Shown here: positions 51,757-60,675 of the stretch, piece after piece | How the letters are laid out: each line of letters begins with the position of its first letter | Numbering within the stretch: the first letter of the stretch is position 1 | NCBI RefSeq assembly: GCF_001006805.1 | Contig: NZ_LN811352.1 | Coordinates: 494,954 to 555,628 of the forward strand | Source: Microvirga massiliensis | GTDB lineage: Bacteria; Pseudomonadota; Alphaproteobacteria; Rhizobiales; Beijerinckiaceae | Direction: 5' to 3' | Length of the DNA: 60,675 nt | The notes under the pieces: model-generated | Databases searched by the model: none | Told to the model about the DNA's origin: nothing | The model's input: the letters and a program-made list of their open reading frames with translations, nothing else | Translations under genes and position numbers: made by a program

Positions 51757-52956
51757 CTAAACTGTCGTGTCCGTCCTCGAGCGATTGGAACTTGCCGTGG
51801 CAGTGCTGCTACTCGTCGAAGTGCCCCTGGAAGTGGCCGACATGCCGGTGCCGGCTGCGCCGGTCGTGCCGCCGATCCCCACTGAGGCTGCCGTGCCGCC
51901 CGATGTGCCTTGATTGACGCGCAGATTGTTCTGGACGTGGGTAACGCCCGAGATCCGCTCCGCACAATCCTCGGCGCGCCGCTTGGCTTCCCGGCTGTCG
52001 ACCGTACCGGACAGTGTCACTTCGCGGTTCGAGACGCTGACATCGATTTCCGACGCATCGACATAGGGATCGTCGGTCAGGCGCTCGCACACATCCTCAC
52101 GGATACGATCATCGGAACGCGTATATCCTTTCGGGCCACGTCCGCGGTGCCTTCCTGACTGCGCTTGGTCCATCTGACGCCGCCGTTCCGCATCCTCATC
52201 GCCGAACCAGGACGCGACCTCGTCACCGGCGCGCTCGAGGAAGCCACGCTCGTGACGCCCCCCTCCCCGCTCATAGCCTGTGTCCCGACCGCGATAGTCG
52301 CTGCGGACCTCACCTCCGCCGTAATACATCCCCCCAAGGTACGGCTCGTCCGGGTGAAGGGCCGGATCGTAATCGGGCTGCCCACCATAGCCGGTCCCGT
52401 AGCCGAGACCGTCTCCGAAGTCGCGCGCCGCTGGCTCGCGATCGCGATCACCGCCGAAATAGCCGCCCTGTCGGCTGCCAGAATCCCGGTCGGTATTGTA
52501 CGAGCCTTGAGAGAAATCGCGCCCGCCGCGGTGTGTACGACCGCCGCCCTGATAATCTCCGCCTGAGCCGAAAGCGCCGTAACCGGAGCCACGACGCTCC
52601 CGCCCCGTGCCGCCATAGGTTCCCGAGCCCGGACCGCCGAGATAGTCGTCCCGAAAGCTGCCTCCACCGCCAAAGCCCTGGAATTCGCCACCACCGCCGC
52701 TGTAGCCGCTGCGATAGTCTCCTCCTCGACCATAGCCACGCTCGTACACCCGGGCATCATCGCCGAACCGGCCTCTGCGGGTCTCGTCATCTCGGCCATA
52801 AGACCCGTAGCCGCTCGTCTCTCCAGCCCAACGGCCGGAGTAGCGCCCCCCACGCTCGAAATCGTCCCGTCCTCCTTCGGAGCGCCAACGGTCGCGATCG
52901 GCGTTCCGATAGCCATACCGATCCTGTTCGCCTCTCCAGCGATCGCCGTTTGCCAT
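51757..52956 (-). CDS. Gly/Arg-rich protein with SWFGD motif and BON domain
   Basis: A 399-residue hydrophilic protein. Residues 1-240 are low-complexity, rich in Gly, Arg, Asp and Tyr (e.g. GRGGDYRSGYSGGGGEFQGF). Around residue 255 stands VASWFGDEDAERRR, a motif of stress-associated bacterial proteins. A BON domain follows (DDRIREDVCERLTDDPYVDASEIDVSVSNREVTLSG), then a Ser/Thr/Gly tail. ATG 52956 has AGGAGGACG upstream. No signal peptide, so the BON domain is probably cytosolic here, unlike OsmY. The acidic/Gly-rich part may be disordered and protective. Confidence 0.78.
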   Translation of the reverse strand: MANGDRWRGEQDRYGYRNADRDRWRSEGGRDDFERGGRYSGRWAGETSGYGSYGRDDETRRGRFGDDARVYERGYGRGGDYRSGYSGGGGEFQGFGGGGSFRDDYLGGPGSGTYGGTGRERRGSGYGAFGSGGDYQGGGRTHRGGRDFSQGSYNTDRDSGSRQGGYFGGDRDREPAARDFGDGLGYGTGYGGQPDYDPALHPDEPYLGGMYYGGGEVRSDYRGRDTGYERGGGRHERGFLERAGDEVASWFGDEDAERRRQMDQAQSGRHRGRGPKGYTRSDDRIREDVCERLTDDPYVDASEIDVSVSNREVTLSGTVDSREAKRRAEDCAERISGVTHVQNNLRVNQGTSGGTAASVGIGGTTGAAGTGMSATSRGTSTSSSTATASSNRSRTDTTV

Positions 52957-53250
52957 ATTCGACGTCCTCCTGATGTGACAACGCAAGTAGGCCGTCACCG
53001 TGGGCAGCCACTGGGCGAACGCCAGGAGCAGTCGTTCCGTTCCGCCCCTCGAGGGCTCGCGGGGACTCAGGCGGTTTCCCGCCGCCTGCGCCGGAGAAGG
53101 ACCGTTGGAGTGGCCAGCTACGCTCGGTCTTATGGCTCAGGTCATTTGGGCCGCAGCCCGCAGACGCGGCTCAATGGAGCATTAAGCCTTTATTAACCTA
53201 AACTTACAATTCTGCGGAGCCAGTTTGGTGCCTGAACCGAGTAAGTGTCC

Positions 53251-53430
53251 ATGCCTGATCAGAAATGCCACGGCAATGCACCACCCCTTACCCGAGAGTC
53301 GCGGGCGATGATCGGCCGGCGGCTTCATGCAGTCTATTTCCCGCCAGACAACACGCCAGTTCCCATAGAGCAGGTCGAACTCCTGCTGGCGTTGCGTCGC
53401 AAGGAGCGCGAAAATCGCAGGTCCGAATAA
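53251..53430 (+). CDS. NepR-like small protein (possible anti-sigma factor)
   Basis: A 59-residue protein from ATG 53251 (GTG 53245 also possible). The core LTRESRAMIGRRLHAVYF...PVP...ELLLALRRKE resembles the NepR family: IGRxLRAxY, then PVP, then a leucine-rich helix. NepR holds the EcfG sigma factor in the alphaproteobacterial general stress response. The second half is weaker than typical NepR (the DRF of the PVPDRF motif is missing), so this could be an unrelated small protein. Confidence 0.4.
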   Translation: MPDQKCHGNAPPLTRESRAMIGRRLHAVYFPPDNTPVPIEQVELLLALRRKERENRRSE

Positions 53431-53622
53431 CGGCAGCGGTCGTGAGTACAGCAAGCGCACGGCTGCAACCCGTAAGGTGGCCCTGACATGCCCGGCCGGG
53501 GGACTTTCCGCAGTCCTCCGGAGTGCCGCAGAGAACGGCTTTCTGCTGGCGGCCAGCCCAGAAGTGGGCACGTCGCTTTGAAAGCCCCGTCAGCCTGCTG
53601 ACACGTCCGGGCTCACGGCGGG

Positions 53623-53961
53623 TCAGTCGCAGCGGCGGATCCGCTTGGTGACAAGACGGCCCCGATGATCCTCTTCCTGAATGGTAATGTTCCGGCAGCG
53701 ATCATCGTAAGCGCCATAGCGCCGGCCCTCGCGCGCGGCGTCGCGGCGCCCTTGCTCATACGCCCGGGCACGATCTTCCTCTCGGCGCTCGCGCCAATAC
53801 TCGCGACGCTCAAGCCGCTCCTGCTCGGGATCGCGCACACCGATCTGAGGCCGACCATCCGGACCGATGCCAAACTGAACTTGCGGCTGGGCCATTGCGG
53901 GGACGGTGACAAGGAGGCCGGAGCCAATCGTAGCCGCGGCCAGGAGAGACATCATTTTCAT
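53623..53961 (-). CDS. Secreted Arg/Glu-rich protein with C-terminal Cys pair
   Basis: A 112-residue protein: signal peptide (MMSLLAAATIGSGLLVTVPAMA), QPQVQFGIGPDGRPQIGVRD, then a charged helix (RLERREYWRERREEDRARAYEQGRRDAAREG), and an end segment RCRNITIQEEDHRGRLVTKR then IRRCD with two Cys. ATG 53961 starts MKMMSLLAA. The end segment resembles 48189-48479. Likely periplasmic. Confidence 0.65.
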   Translation of the reverse strand: MKMMSLLAAATIGSGLLVTVPAMAQPQVQFGIGPDGRPQIGVRDPEQERLERREYWRERREEDRARAYEQGRRDAAREGRRYGAYDDRCRNITIQEEDHRGRLVTKRIRRCD

Positions 53962-54132
53962 AGGCGAAATCCTGTCCAGTAATCGCGAGCTAACGCATGT
54001 CCAGGTGAGCGGTTCCCAACGAACCTGCATCACGTGATCGTCTAAAAATCTTTGCGGACAGGTTGTTGACGCTCTTTGAGAACAGCCTCGGCTCGTGCCG
54101 CGTGGCGATCATTTTCCGCAACGCCTATGCGG

Positions 54133-54860
54133 TCATGATCGGAAATGAGGACCGGGGAGCAACTTTTTGAAGCGTTCGAGGATCTTGCCGTAGCACTCGC
54201 AAGCCACCTCTTCGAGGCCGGCGCGATCTTTCACCGTGATGACACCCCGGCTCTGGCCGATCAGGTCTGATGTCTGGAGCGTTCGCAGGGCGATGCTGAC
54301 CGCGGATCTCTGAATACCGAGCATTTCCGCAAGCAGCTCATGGGTCAGAGGAAGATCATCCTGATCGATCCGATCCCGTGTGCTCAGAATCCAGTTGCAG
54401 CAACGGGCTTCGACAGAATGAACGGCGTTGCAAGAAACTGTTTGAAACGTCTGTGCGAGAAGTGCGTCGGTGTAGCTGAGAACCAGCCGTCGAAGCCTCG
54501 GTCTTGCACCAATCGCCTTTTGCATCTTGGCGATGGCAATGCGTGAGCCGGTGCCGGCGATGTGGACCGTATATCGCCCGAAGGATTCCGGGGAGACGAT
54601 CGCGCCGATCAGGCCGATTAGCCCCGCGCGCCCGAACGACGCCACTTCGATGAAGCGGCAATCCTCCATGACATTGATGAGACCCACGATGGCATTGTGC
54701 GGGAAATAGGTATGCCGGATGGTGTCGCCGGCATCATAAAGCACATCACCTTTGGACAGGTTTACAAATTCGAGGTCGGGCTCCAGGCGAGAAAATCGTT
54801 GGAATCCAGAGCAGCGAGGAGTTGGTTGGATCGATGATCAGGCTTTTGAACCGGTGCCAC
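54133..54860 (-). pseudogene. Crp/Fnr-family regulator with an N-terminal frameshift
   Basis: The intact part (from GTG 54744, 203 residues) has the last strands of a cyclic-nucleotide-binding fold (LYDAGDTIRHTYFPHNAIVGLINVMED) and a C-terminal HTH_Crp domain (LTHELLAEMLGIQRSAVSIALRTLQTSDLI). Upstream, GTG 54860 opens a different frame, APVQKPDHRSNQLLAALDSNDFLA, the usual N-terminus of this family, and the first frame continues RLEPDLEFVNLSKGDVLYDAG. A small deletion at about 54785-54790 shifts the frame. It is either a broken gene or a base-call error; a shorter product from 54744 would lack the first beta strands. Confidence 0.75.
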
Positions 54861-55247
54861 GACGGTTTCTCTGGGACCACGACTTCATTACAGTAGGGCG
54901 ACAAGTTCCCTGCGCGATAAGTTTACACCGCGAGTGACTGGTCTCGACATCTACTCCTTCCTGCGTAGCTTGGGACAGTCCCGAGAGGTAGGCCGGGTAT
55001 AGGCACAGGCCAAGGGCGGCCGTCTCTTCCGAGGGAAAACTGATCCTAGCCACATTGAGCGGTCTCGACGCTTCTGCACCGTTCAGAGACAGATCTGGCC
55101 CGCGACAACGGGCACGCTGCAACAGGCCAGTTCGGACGACCGAAACGCGCATTCATCTTCAATCAGGATTCCCTTGCGAACCATCCCTTCGGCCTGATCT
55201 TTCTCAAAGACTACTCCTGGAGAGCGCCGGATGGATCGAGCTATCCT
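54861..55247. other. 387-bp stretch without a confident gene
   Basis: An open frame in register with the kinase pseudogene extends upstream to about 55150 (FNQDSLANHPFGLIFLKDYS), so the original kinase start may lie further left, but no good start codon or ribosome site is seen. Nothing else recognised. Confidence 0.35.
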
Positions 55248-58200
55248 TTGCTTGCCGTTTCAAGAGATTGCCCCTTGTACCCTCTTCTTCCGACGGAAGT
55301 TGAACGCCTGCACGCCCTGCTCAATCTGGCCATTCTCGACATAGCGCCGGCGGCTCATTTCGATGCCGTCGTGCTCGTCGCGCAGCGCGCCTTCGGAGTC
55401 CCGGTCGCTGTGATCTCGCTGGTCGATCAGGACCGGCAGTGGTTCAAGGCCCGTTGCAGGCTCGAGATCGACAGCACTCCTCGAGAAATGGCATTCTGCA
55501 CCTACCCGATCACGAGCGATGACGTCCTGGTCATCGAGGATGCCACGCAGGACGAGCGGTTCCGGGAAAATCGTCTCTTCGTCGGCGAGCCTCGTGTTTG
55601 GTTCTATGCCGGAGCTCCGCTCATCCTAGATCCGGGTATTCGGGTCGGACCATTGTGCGTTATCGACACGGCGCCCCGAACCTTCACTTCCGAACAATGC
55701 GATGAGCTTCGGGATTTGGCACAGATCGTCGTGGCCCATCTGCGTTTGCGCGCAGCCCAGGCGGCTTCCCAGGCCGAAGTCGCCCTGCGCCGTGCAAATG
55801 AGGAAACCCTTCGGGAGCAGGATCGCCTGCTTTCCATGGCCGAGCAGATCGCTCACGTCGGCCATTGGCGAATTTCGTTGCTTTCGCAAGAGTTCACGTG
55901 GTCCGAAGAGGTCTACCGCATCTTTGGCCTTACCATGGGCGCATAGCCTCCAGACGTACCGACTGCGATCGAGACCTTCTGCCATCCAGAGGATCGGGCC
56001 GGCCTGAGACAGGTCTATCGGGACCTAATTCGGTGCAGGCCCGATGCCAGCTATTCCGTCAGGCTCCTTCGGAGCAACGGCGAGGAGCGCCACGTCACCT
56101 TTCGCGCAGTCTGCGAAATGAACGAGGCGGGAGCGGTCACCGGCCTGTTCGGGGTCATCATGGACCTCACGGAGTTCAAGCTCGCTGAGGCTAGATCGCG
56201 CGAGGCCTCCGCCCTTCTCGAAGCAACCCTGGAGAACATGGATGAGGGCCTGCTGATGGTGGATGCAGCGGGCACCGTGCAGGTCGCCAATTCTCGCGCA
56301 GAGCAATTGCTTGGATTGCCCAACGACTTTCTGGAGGGTAAGCCGCCCTTCGGGGAGATAGCCTTCCAGCAGGCTCAGGCTGGCATCTCCGCAGAGGCAA
56401 ACAAGGCAGCGGTCCCATTCCTCGCAAATGCATCCCTCGCAGGCACCCCTCCGAGATGAGAACAGATGCGCTCGGATGGCACGGTGCTCGAAGTTCGAGC
56501 CGTTCCACTGCCGGATGGCGGGGCGGTTCGAACCTACACCGATCTAACGGCACAGAAACGGGCCGAGGCAATTCTGGCCGAGAGCGAGGCGCGCTACCGG
56601 ACTCTCTGGCGCCCTCCCCCAGAAAGTCTGGGTTACGAGTCCCGACGGGACGGAGGTCTACAGCAACGGCCGGATGGAGGAATATTGCGGTCCGATCGGC
56701 CCGCCCCCCGCAGATCGCATGCGGCTCTATCACCCTGAGGATATCGCGCGGATGCAAGCCGTGCGTGAGGCGGGATCTACTTTGGGGACAGCCTACGAAG
56801 CTGAGTGCCGGGTGCGTCGCCATGATGGCGTTTACCGCTGGCACCGATTGTCCCTCACACCGATCAAGACGGGCGACGTGATCAGCGGCTGGGTCGGTGC
56901 CTCCCTCGATATTCATGAACTGCGTGAGGCCCAGGAGGAGCTTCGAGCCTTCGCCAACCGCCTGCAACTCGCTCAGGAGGCTGCCGGGGCAGGCAATTGG
57001 GATCTCGATCTGACGACTTGGGAAATCCGGCTGTGCCTTTACAGCGTTCGCTCACACGGGCTACCGGAGGAACACTCGGGAGAGATCCCATTGAGGGAAT
57101 GAGGCCCTGATCCATCCCGCCGACATGCCTCGCGCCTGCACAGAGATACTGCGAGCCATAGAAACCCGCTCGACCTACTCGCTCGAGTTCCGGAGCCCCC
57201 TGTCCAACGGACGCGTGCGCTGGCTGCACGGGCTTGGCCGAGTTCCCCTGGATGAAAAGGACCGGCCGATCCGCATGGTCGGCTTGAACCTCGATGTCAC
57301 AACGCGGAAGGAGGCCGAGGAGGCATTGCGAGCCAGCGAGGAGAGATTCGCATTCGCGCTGGATGCCTCCGAAGACAGCTTGTGGGATTGGGACATCCGG
57401 ACAAACGCGCTGTGGATCAGCGATCATTGTTGCGCACTTCTGGGCTTCGAGCGGCATGAGATCGAGCCGCATCTGCGGTCGTGGGAGGATCGCATCCATC
57501 CGGAGGACAAGCCCAAGGTTCAGCAAGCCTTGAGAGACCATGTTGCCGGCTTGGCATCGGCCATCGAAATCGAGCATCGGCTGCAGCACAAGGATGGCTC
57601 CCGGGTGTGGGCCCTGGATCGCGGCAAGGTGGTTGTGCGCGATGACCAGGGCCGCCCGGTCCGCGCTGTCGGCACCCTGATCGACATCACGCATCGCAAG
57701 AATGCGGAATGCGCCCTGGTAGAAGCCAAGGCTGCAGCAGATCAGGCCCGCACGCAGACCGAGCAGGCCAGCGCGGCCAAATCCGAATTCCTGGCGACCG
57801 TGAGCCATGAGGCCCGTACGCCGTTGCACGGCATCCTCGGGCATACTGACCTCCTCCTCAGGGACACGAGCCTCACCGAGAATCAGCGCCGCCACGCGGA
57901 GCGGATACATAGAGCTTGCTCTGCGCTTCTTACGGTCGTTAACGGCATCTTCGACTTCTCGAGGATCGATGCGTGTCAGATCGAGCTGGACCCGCAGCAG
58001 TTTGCTCTGGCAGCGCTGCTCGACAACACTATCTCGATCGTGAAGGGCATGGCGGATGCAAAAGGACTCGCGCTGCGGGTCGAAGCTGCAGACGATCTAC
58101 CGAAATGGGTCGTGGGCGATCAGGATCGACTCAGGCAGGTCTTGCTCAACCTCCTCAACAATGCCGTGAAATTCACCCCCATGGGTTCCGTGACACTGCG

Positions 58201-59297
58201 CGTTCTGGCCATCGACGCTGACGGATTGTGGTTTACCCTGAGCTTCTCCGTCGAGGATACCGGAATCGGAATCCCGCATGACAAGCACGACCATCTGTTC
58301 GAGCGCTTCAGCCAGCGCGAGTTCGGCGGAACCGGCCTGGGGCTAGCCATATCAAAACACTTGGTCGACCTCATGGGTGGAGAAATCGGCCTGCAGAGTA
58401 AGGTCGGGTTCGGAACTGCTTTCTGGTTCAACCTGAGCCTTCCTATTGCTCGAGGAGAAGCCCGATCCGAGCTGACGCAAACGAGCACGTGCGCGTCCCT
58501 AATGACGTCGCGCATTCTTTTGGCGGAAGACAACGAGATCAACCAGGAGATTGCCCGGGCCTTGCTCGAAACCTCCGGTCATGAGGTGGATGTCGTCAGC
58601 GACGGAGCCCAAGCTATCATGGCTGTTCAGGTCAAGGCCTATGACCTTGTCCTCATGGATATTCAGATGCCGAACGTCGATGGCATCGCGGCGGCACAAC
58701 GCATCCGGGCGCTCGACTACCCAGCAAGGAGTGTGCCGATCGTCGCCATGACTGCCAATGTGCTTCCGCAACAGGTTCAGCGGTTCCATGCGGCGGCATG
58801 AATGACCACGTGGGCAAACCCTTCCAGCGTGACGAGCTTTACGCAGTGGTCGAGCGCTGGGGCGTCAAGCAAGACTTGGTGTCATTCCCACACCGGAGCA
58901 TTCACACGTCCTCGACGAGTTGGTGCTCGAGGAGCTGCGAGAGATAGTTGGTTCCAGCGGCGTCGATCGCTTGCTCCTCAAACTCGCTGAGCAATTGCGG
59001 TCATGACCGCGCAATGATGTCCAAGGCGATGATCAATCCTGCATTGCCGGCGCGGCACACGAATTGGTTTCGTCTGCGGGAATGCTCGGATTTCTAAACC
59101 TGTCTGCTGCATGCAGAGAGCTCGAGGACGCCTGCAATAACGGCCGCGAGATCTCGCCCTTGCTCGAGCGATTGAGCTGCGAGCGCGCTGCCGCGCTGGC
59201 GCAACTCGATAAGCTGGCAGTGGAATCGCCAAACCGGTCCAGAGGCTCTACCGCCCGACTGGGTGCAGGGCACGGAGATATAGCTCGCCAGGGTTGA
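55248..59297 (+). pseudogene. GAF-PAS hybrid histidine kinase with receiver and Hpt domains, multiply broken
   Basis: Reading through the lesions gives about 1,340 residues. Domain order: GAF (55280-55750, VPVAVISLVDQDRQWFKARC); several PAS domains (55850-57700) with PAC ends such as GLFGVIMDLTEFKLAEA; HisKA with the phospho-His in ATVSHEARTPLHGILG (about 57797); HATPase with NLLNNAVKFT, DTGIGIP and GTGLGLAIS; receiver with Asp in DLVLMDIQMP (about 58660); and an Hpt segment with GAAHELVSSAGMLGFLN (about 59066). Lesions: in-frame TAG 55944, TGA 56457 and TGA 59004; frameshifts near 56620, 57100, 58797 and 58870. The start (TTG 55248) is uncertain. Confidence 0.85.
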
Positions 59298-59451
59298 TTC
59301 CGCAGCCACGGATCACAGGAACGCTGCTCGGATCACAGCCGCGAGCGCATCGCCGGTAGCGTGAACTGCAACACCGAACGCACGCCGCCACCAGCAGATT
59401 GGCATCGTGGAAACAGCCGGATGTGAGCGGCTGCACCTGCAGGCGTGCTCT

Positions 59452-60027
59452 TCAGCGTGCTGTCCGCTTTACCGATCCGGTTGTCGCGACAGCCTTCGTA
59501 TTCGCCGCGATCTTGTCGGTCGGCCTGCTGGTTTCCGCGTTCCATGCGGGATTGGTTCCCGGTTGCAGGGTGGCAGCGAGCGAGGAAGTCTTTCCACTCT
59601 GCGCTACGGGTTCGAAATCGGTGAGGCGATGCTGACCTCCCGGCCGCCCGGTGAAGACGCGAAGACCATCTGGAAACATCACCATGTCGCCGCGCCGCAA
59701 GCTGCTGTCGGCAAGCAGTTCGGGAACGGGGTTCGAGATCTCGCCTGGGGTCCTCGGCTTCAGTGGCATCTTGATTGCAGGCGGCTCGACGCGAACGGCC
59801 CTAGGACGAGAGCGAGCAGCAGGCTGTTCCATGGTCTGACCCGCCGGATGCTCGGCCGGCCGAAAGGCCGGAGCCGACGAGGTCGGGGGCAAGAAGAGCC
59901 GGAAGAGGCCGAAGATGTCCTGGGCTCGCGCGGGCACCGCACTGCTGGCCAGCACGAGTATGGCTGAAAGTACGATGGCGTGCCGGCGCCTCACGGCCTT
60001 CACACGCGTGGTCACGAAGTCTGGCAT
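59452..60027 (-). CDS. Secreted hypothetical protein (191 aa)
   Basis: ATG 60027 follows GGAGAGGGGGCC. Signal peptide (RRRHAIVLSAILVLASSAVPARA), then DIFGLFRLFLPPTSS, a Pro/Arg-rich linker, and a conserved-looking core NPVPELLADSSLRRGDMVMFPDGLRVFTGRPG followed by a polar tail. Proteins with the RRGDMVMFPDGLRVF segment occur in related bacteria, but I know no function. It is probably periplasmic. Confidence 0.62.
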   Translation of the reverse strand: MPDFVTTRVKAVRRRHAIVLSAILVLASSAVPARAQDIFGLFRLFLPPTSSAPAFRPAEHPAGQTMEQPAARSRPRAVRVEPPAIKMPLKPRTPGEISNPVPELLADSSLRRGDMVMFPDGLRVFTGRPGGQHRLTDFEPVAQSGKTSSLAATLQPGTNPAWNAETSRPTDKIAANTKAVATTGSVKRTAR

Positions 60028-60675
60028 GGCCCCCTCTCCTGCCCGAGACAACGTGGCCCAGCTTAGGGAGTTCCGCTCACTTCGATCACTTGGCCCTTCT
60101 GATGAGGTCATCTGTGCGAGACACGCACATGATCAGGATCAGCTCATCCTGGGGTAGGACCACTCTCCCTCAGTACATCCGTCTGGATCGACAGCCTGTT
60201 CGGAAAGCATCTCCAAGCCGTCATGGCGCTCTCCGTTTTGCCCTCGACAAGTCGGCCGAAAGGTATCGATCTAGCCGCCGGCGCGGCGGGGGGCCTAGAT
60301 CCGCGCAAAGGCCGACAGCAGACATCTGCCCGTGCTGCAGGCCGGACCGCAGAATGCCTTGCCCAAAGCCGATTCGCCGACACCCGCGAACGCGTCGGCG
60401 AGGGCGCCCGGCGTGAAGCATTGCCTCGCGTCGGACTTCACCTCCGAAGCATTCTGATCGAGTAGGCCTTGCGAGGCATGAAGAGCAGAAATGGCTCACC
60501 GATCGGCAGCAAGAATTCGCGCACCGGAACGCCGAGCCCGGCACCCCGGTTCATGTCCCCTAAGCAGGATTCCGTTGGCTGTCACACGGCGGTAGGATTG
60601 ATGAGGCGCACCGATGGCGGTGGACTTTGATCATGGCCAGACGACCTCGTGTGACGGCGAGTGGGGCGCAGGTGG
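60028..60675. other. End region without a confident gene
   Basis: About 650 bases. Overlapping frames on both strands (e.g. minus 60221-60544, plus 60223-60465) have no recognisable family or start. The sequence runs off the window end. Confidence 0.35.

Noticed and set aside
59600..59625. GGGTTCGAAATC resembling a tRNA T-arm
   Set aside because: No cloverleaf partners are found and it lies inside the gene at 59452-60027.
60144..60544. Possible coding frames at the right end
   Set aside because: Frames on both strands overlap and none has a recognisable domain or ribosome site.

Overview
The window is GC-rich chromosomal DNA of an alphaproteobacterium, most likely of the order Hyphomicrobiales (Rhizobiales). 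The evidence is the gene content (PQQ alcohol dehydrogenase with its accessory set, a caa3-type oxidase, TRAP transport, DUF6894-type and NepR-like small proteins), ATGA/GTGA start-stop overlaps and frequent GTG starts. A Methylobacteriaceae-type organism fits, but the genus cannot be fixed from these data. I see no rRNA, tRNA or CRISPR array.

Positions 1-5083 are nested, decayed mobile DNA. Fragments of IS110- and IS256-family transposase genes abut each other. An IS3-type orfA fragment is split by an IS21-family element (692-5078) that has a 5-bp target duplication (CATGT). Its istB is in turn split by a 2.6-kb serine-recombinase element with 11-bp flanking repeats. The IS21 istA has also lost its catalytic core.

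Positions 5472-16389 (minus strand) hold a respiratory block. A beta-propeller protein, a PQQ alcohol dehydrogenase with a lanthanide-type Asp pair, its substrate-binding-protein-like partner and a lipoprotein cytochrome c run directly, with overlaps, into a caa3-type cytochrome oxidase (subunits II, I, III, a small membrane protein, CtaG and a second cytochrome c). This looks like a dedicated chain from alcohol to oxygen. A cation diffusion facilitator follows. Positions 16500-27000 carry a TetR-controlled ABC efflux operon, a D-serine-dehydratase-like enzyme paired with RidA, a Na/Pi cotransporter-like protein and several small membrane proteins or lipoproteins.

Positions 27183-36272 are the most interesting part. 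One minus-strand operon encodes a TRAP transporter (dctP, dctQ, dctM), both subunits of an NAD-type dihydroorotate dehydrogenase (pyrK, pyrD), an M20-family carbamoyl amidohydrolase, a dihydroorotase (pyrC) and an orotate phosphoribosyltransferase (pyrE). An XRE-family regulator lies upstream. A matching 16-bp palindrome sits 24-25 nt before both the regulator gene and dctP. The enzymes match the reductive orotate breakdown route (orotate to dihydroorotate to N-carbamoylaspartate to aspartate) plus salvage to OMP, so I propose an orotate/dihydroorotate uptake and use system.

Positions 36260-60675 mix pseudogenes (FAD oxidoreductase, TrpD2-like, Crp/Fnr, and a 4-kb hybrid histidine kinase with several stops and frameshifts) with intact genes. 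The intact genes include a GPGGG-repeat secreted protein, a GFA protein, a DUF202 protein, a SWIM zinc-finger protein and a PiuC-type dioxygenase. There is also a periplasmic redox operon (helical protein, diheme peroxidase fused to a cupredoxin, cytochrome b561, YedY-like molybdoenzyme), a lytic transglycosylase, a BON/SWFGD stress-type protein, a response regulator and two related Cys-ended secreted proteins. Dispersed extragenic repeats occur near 5.4, 15.2, 40.1 and 47.1 kb.
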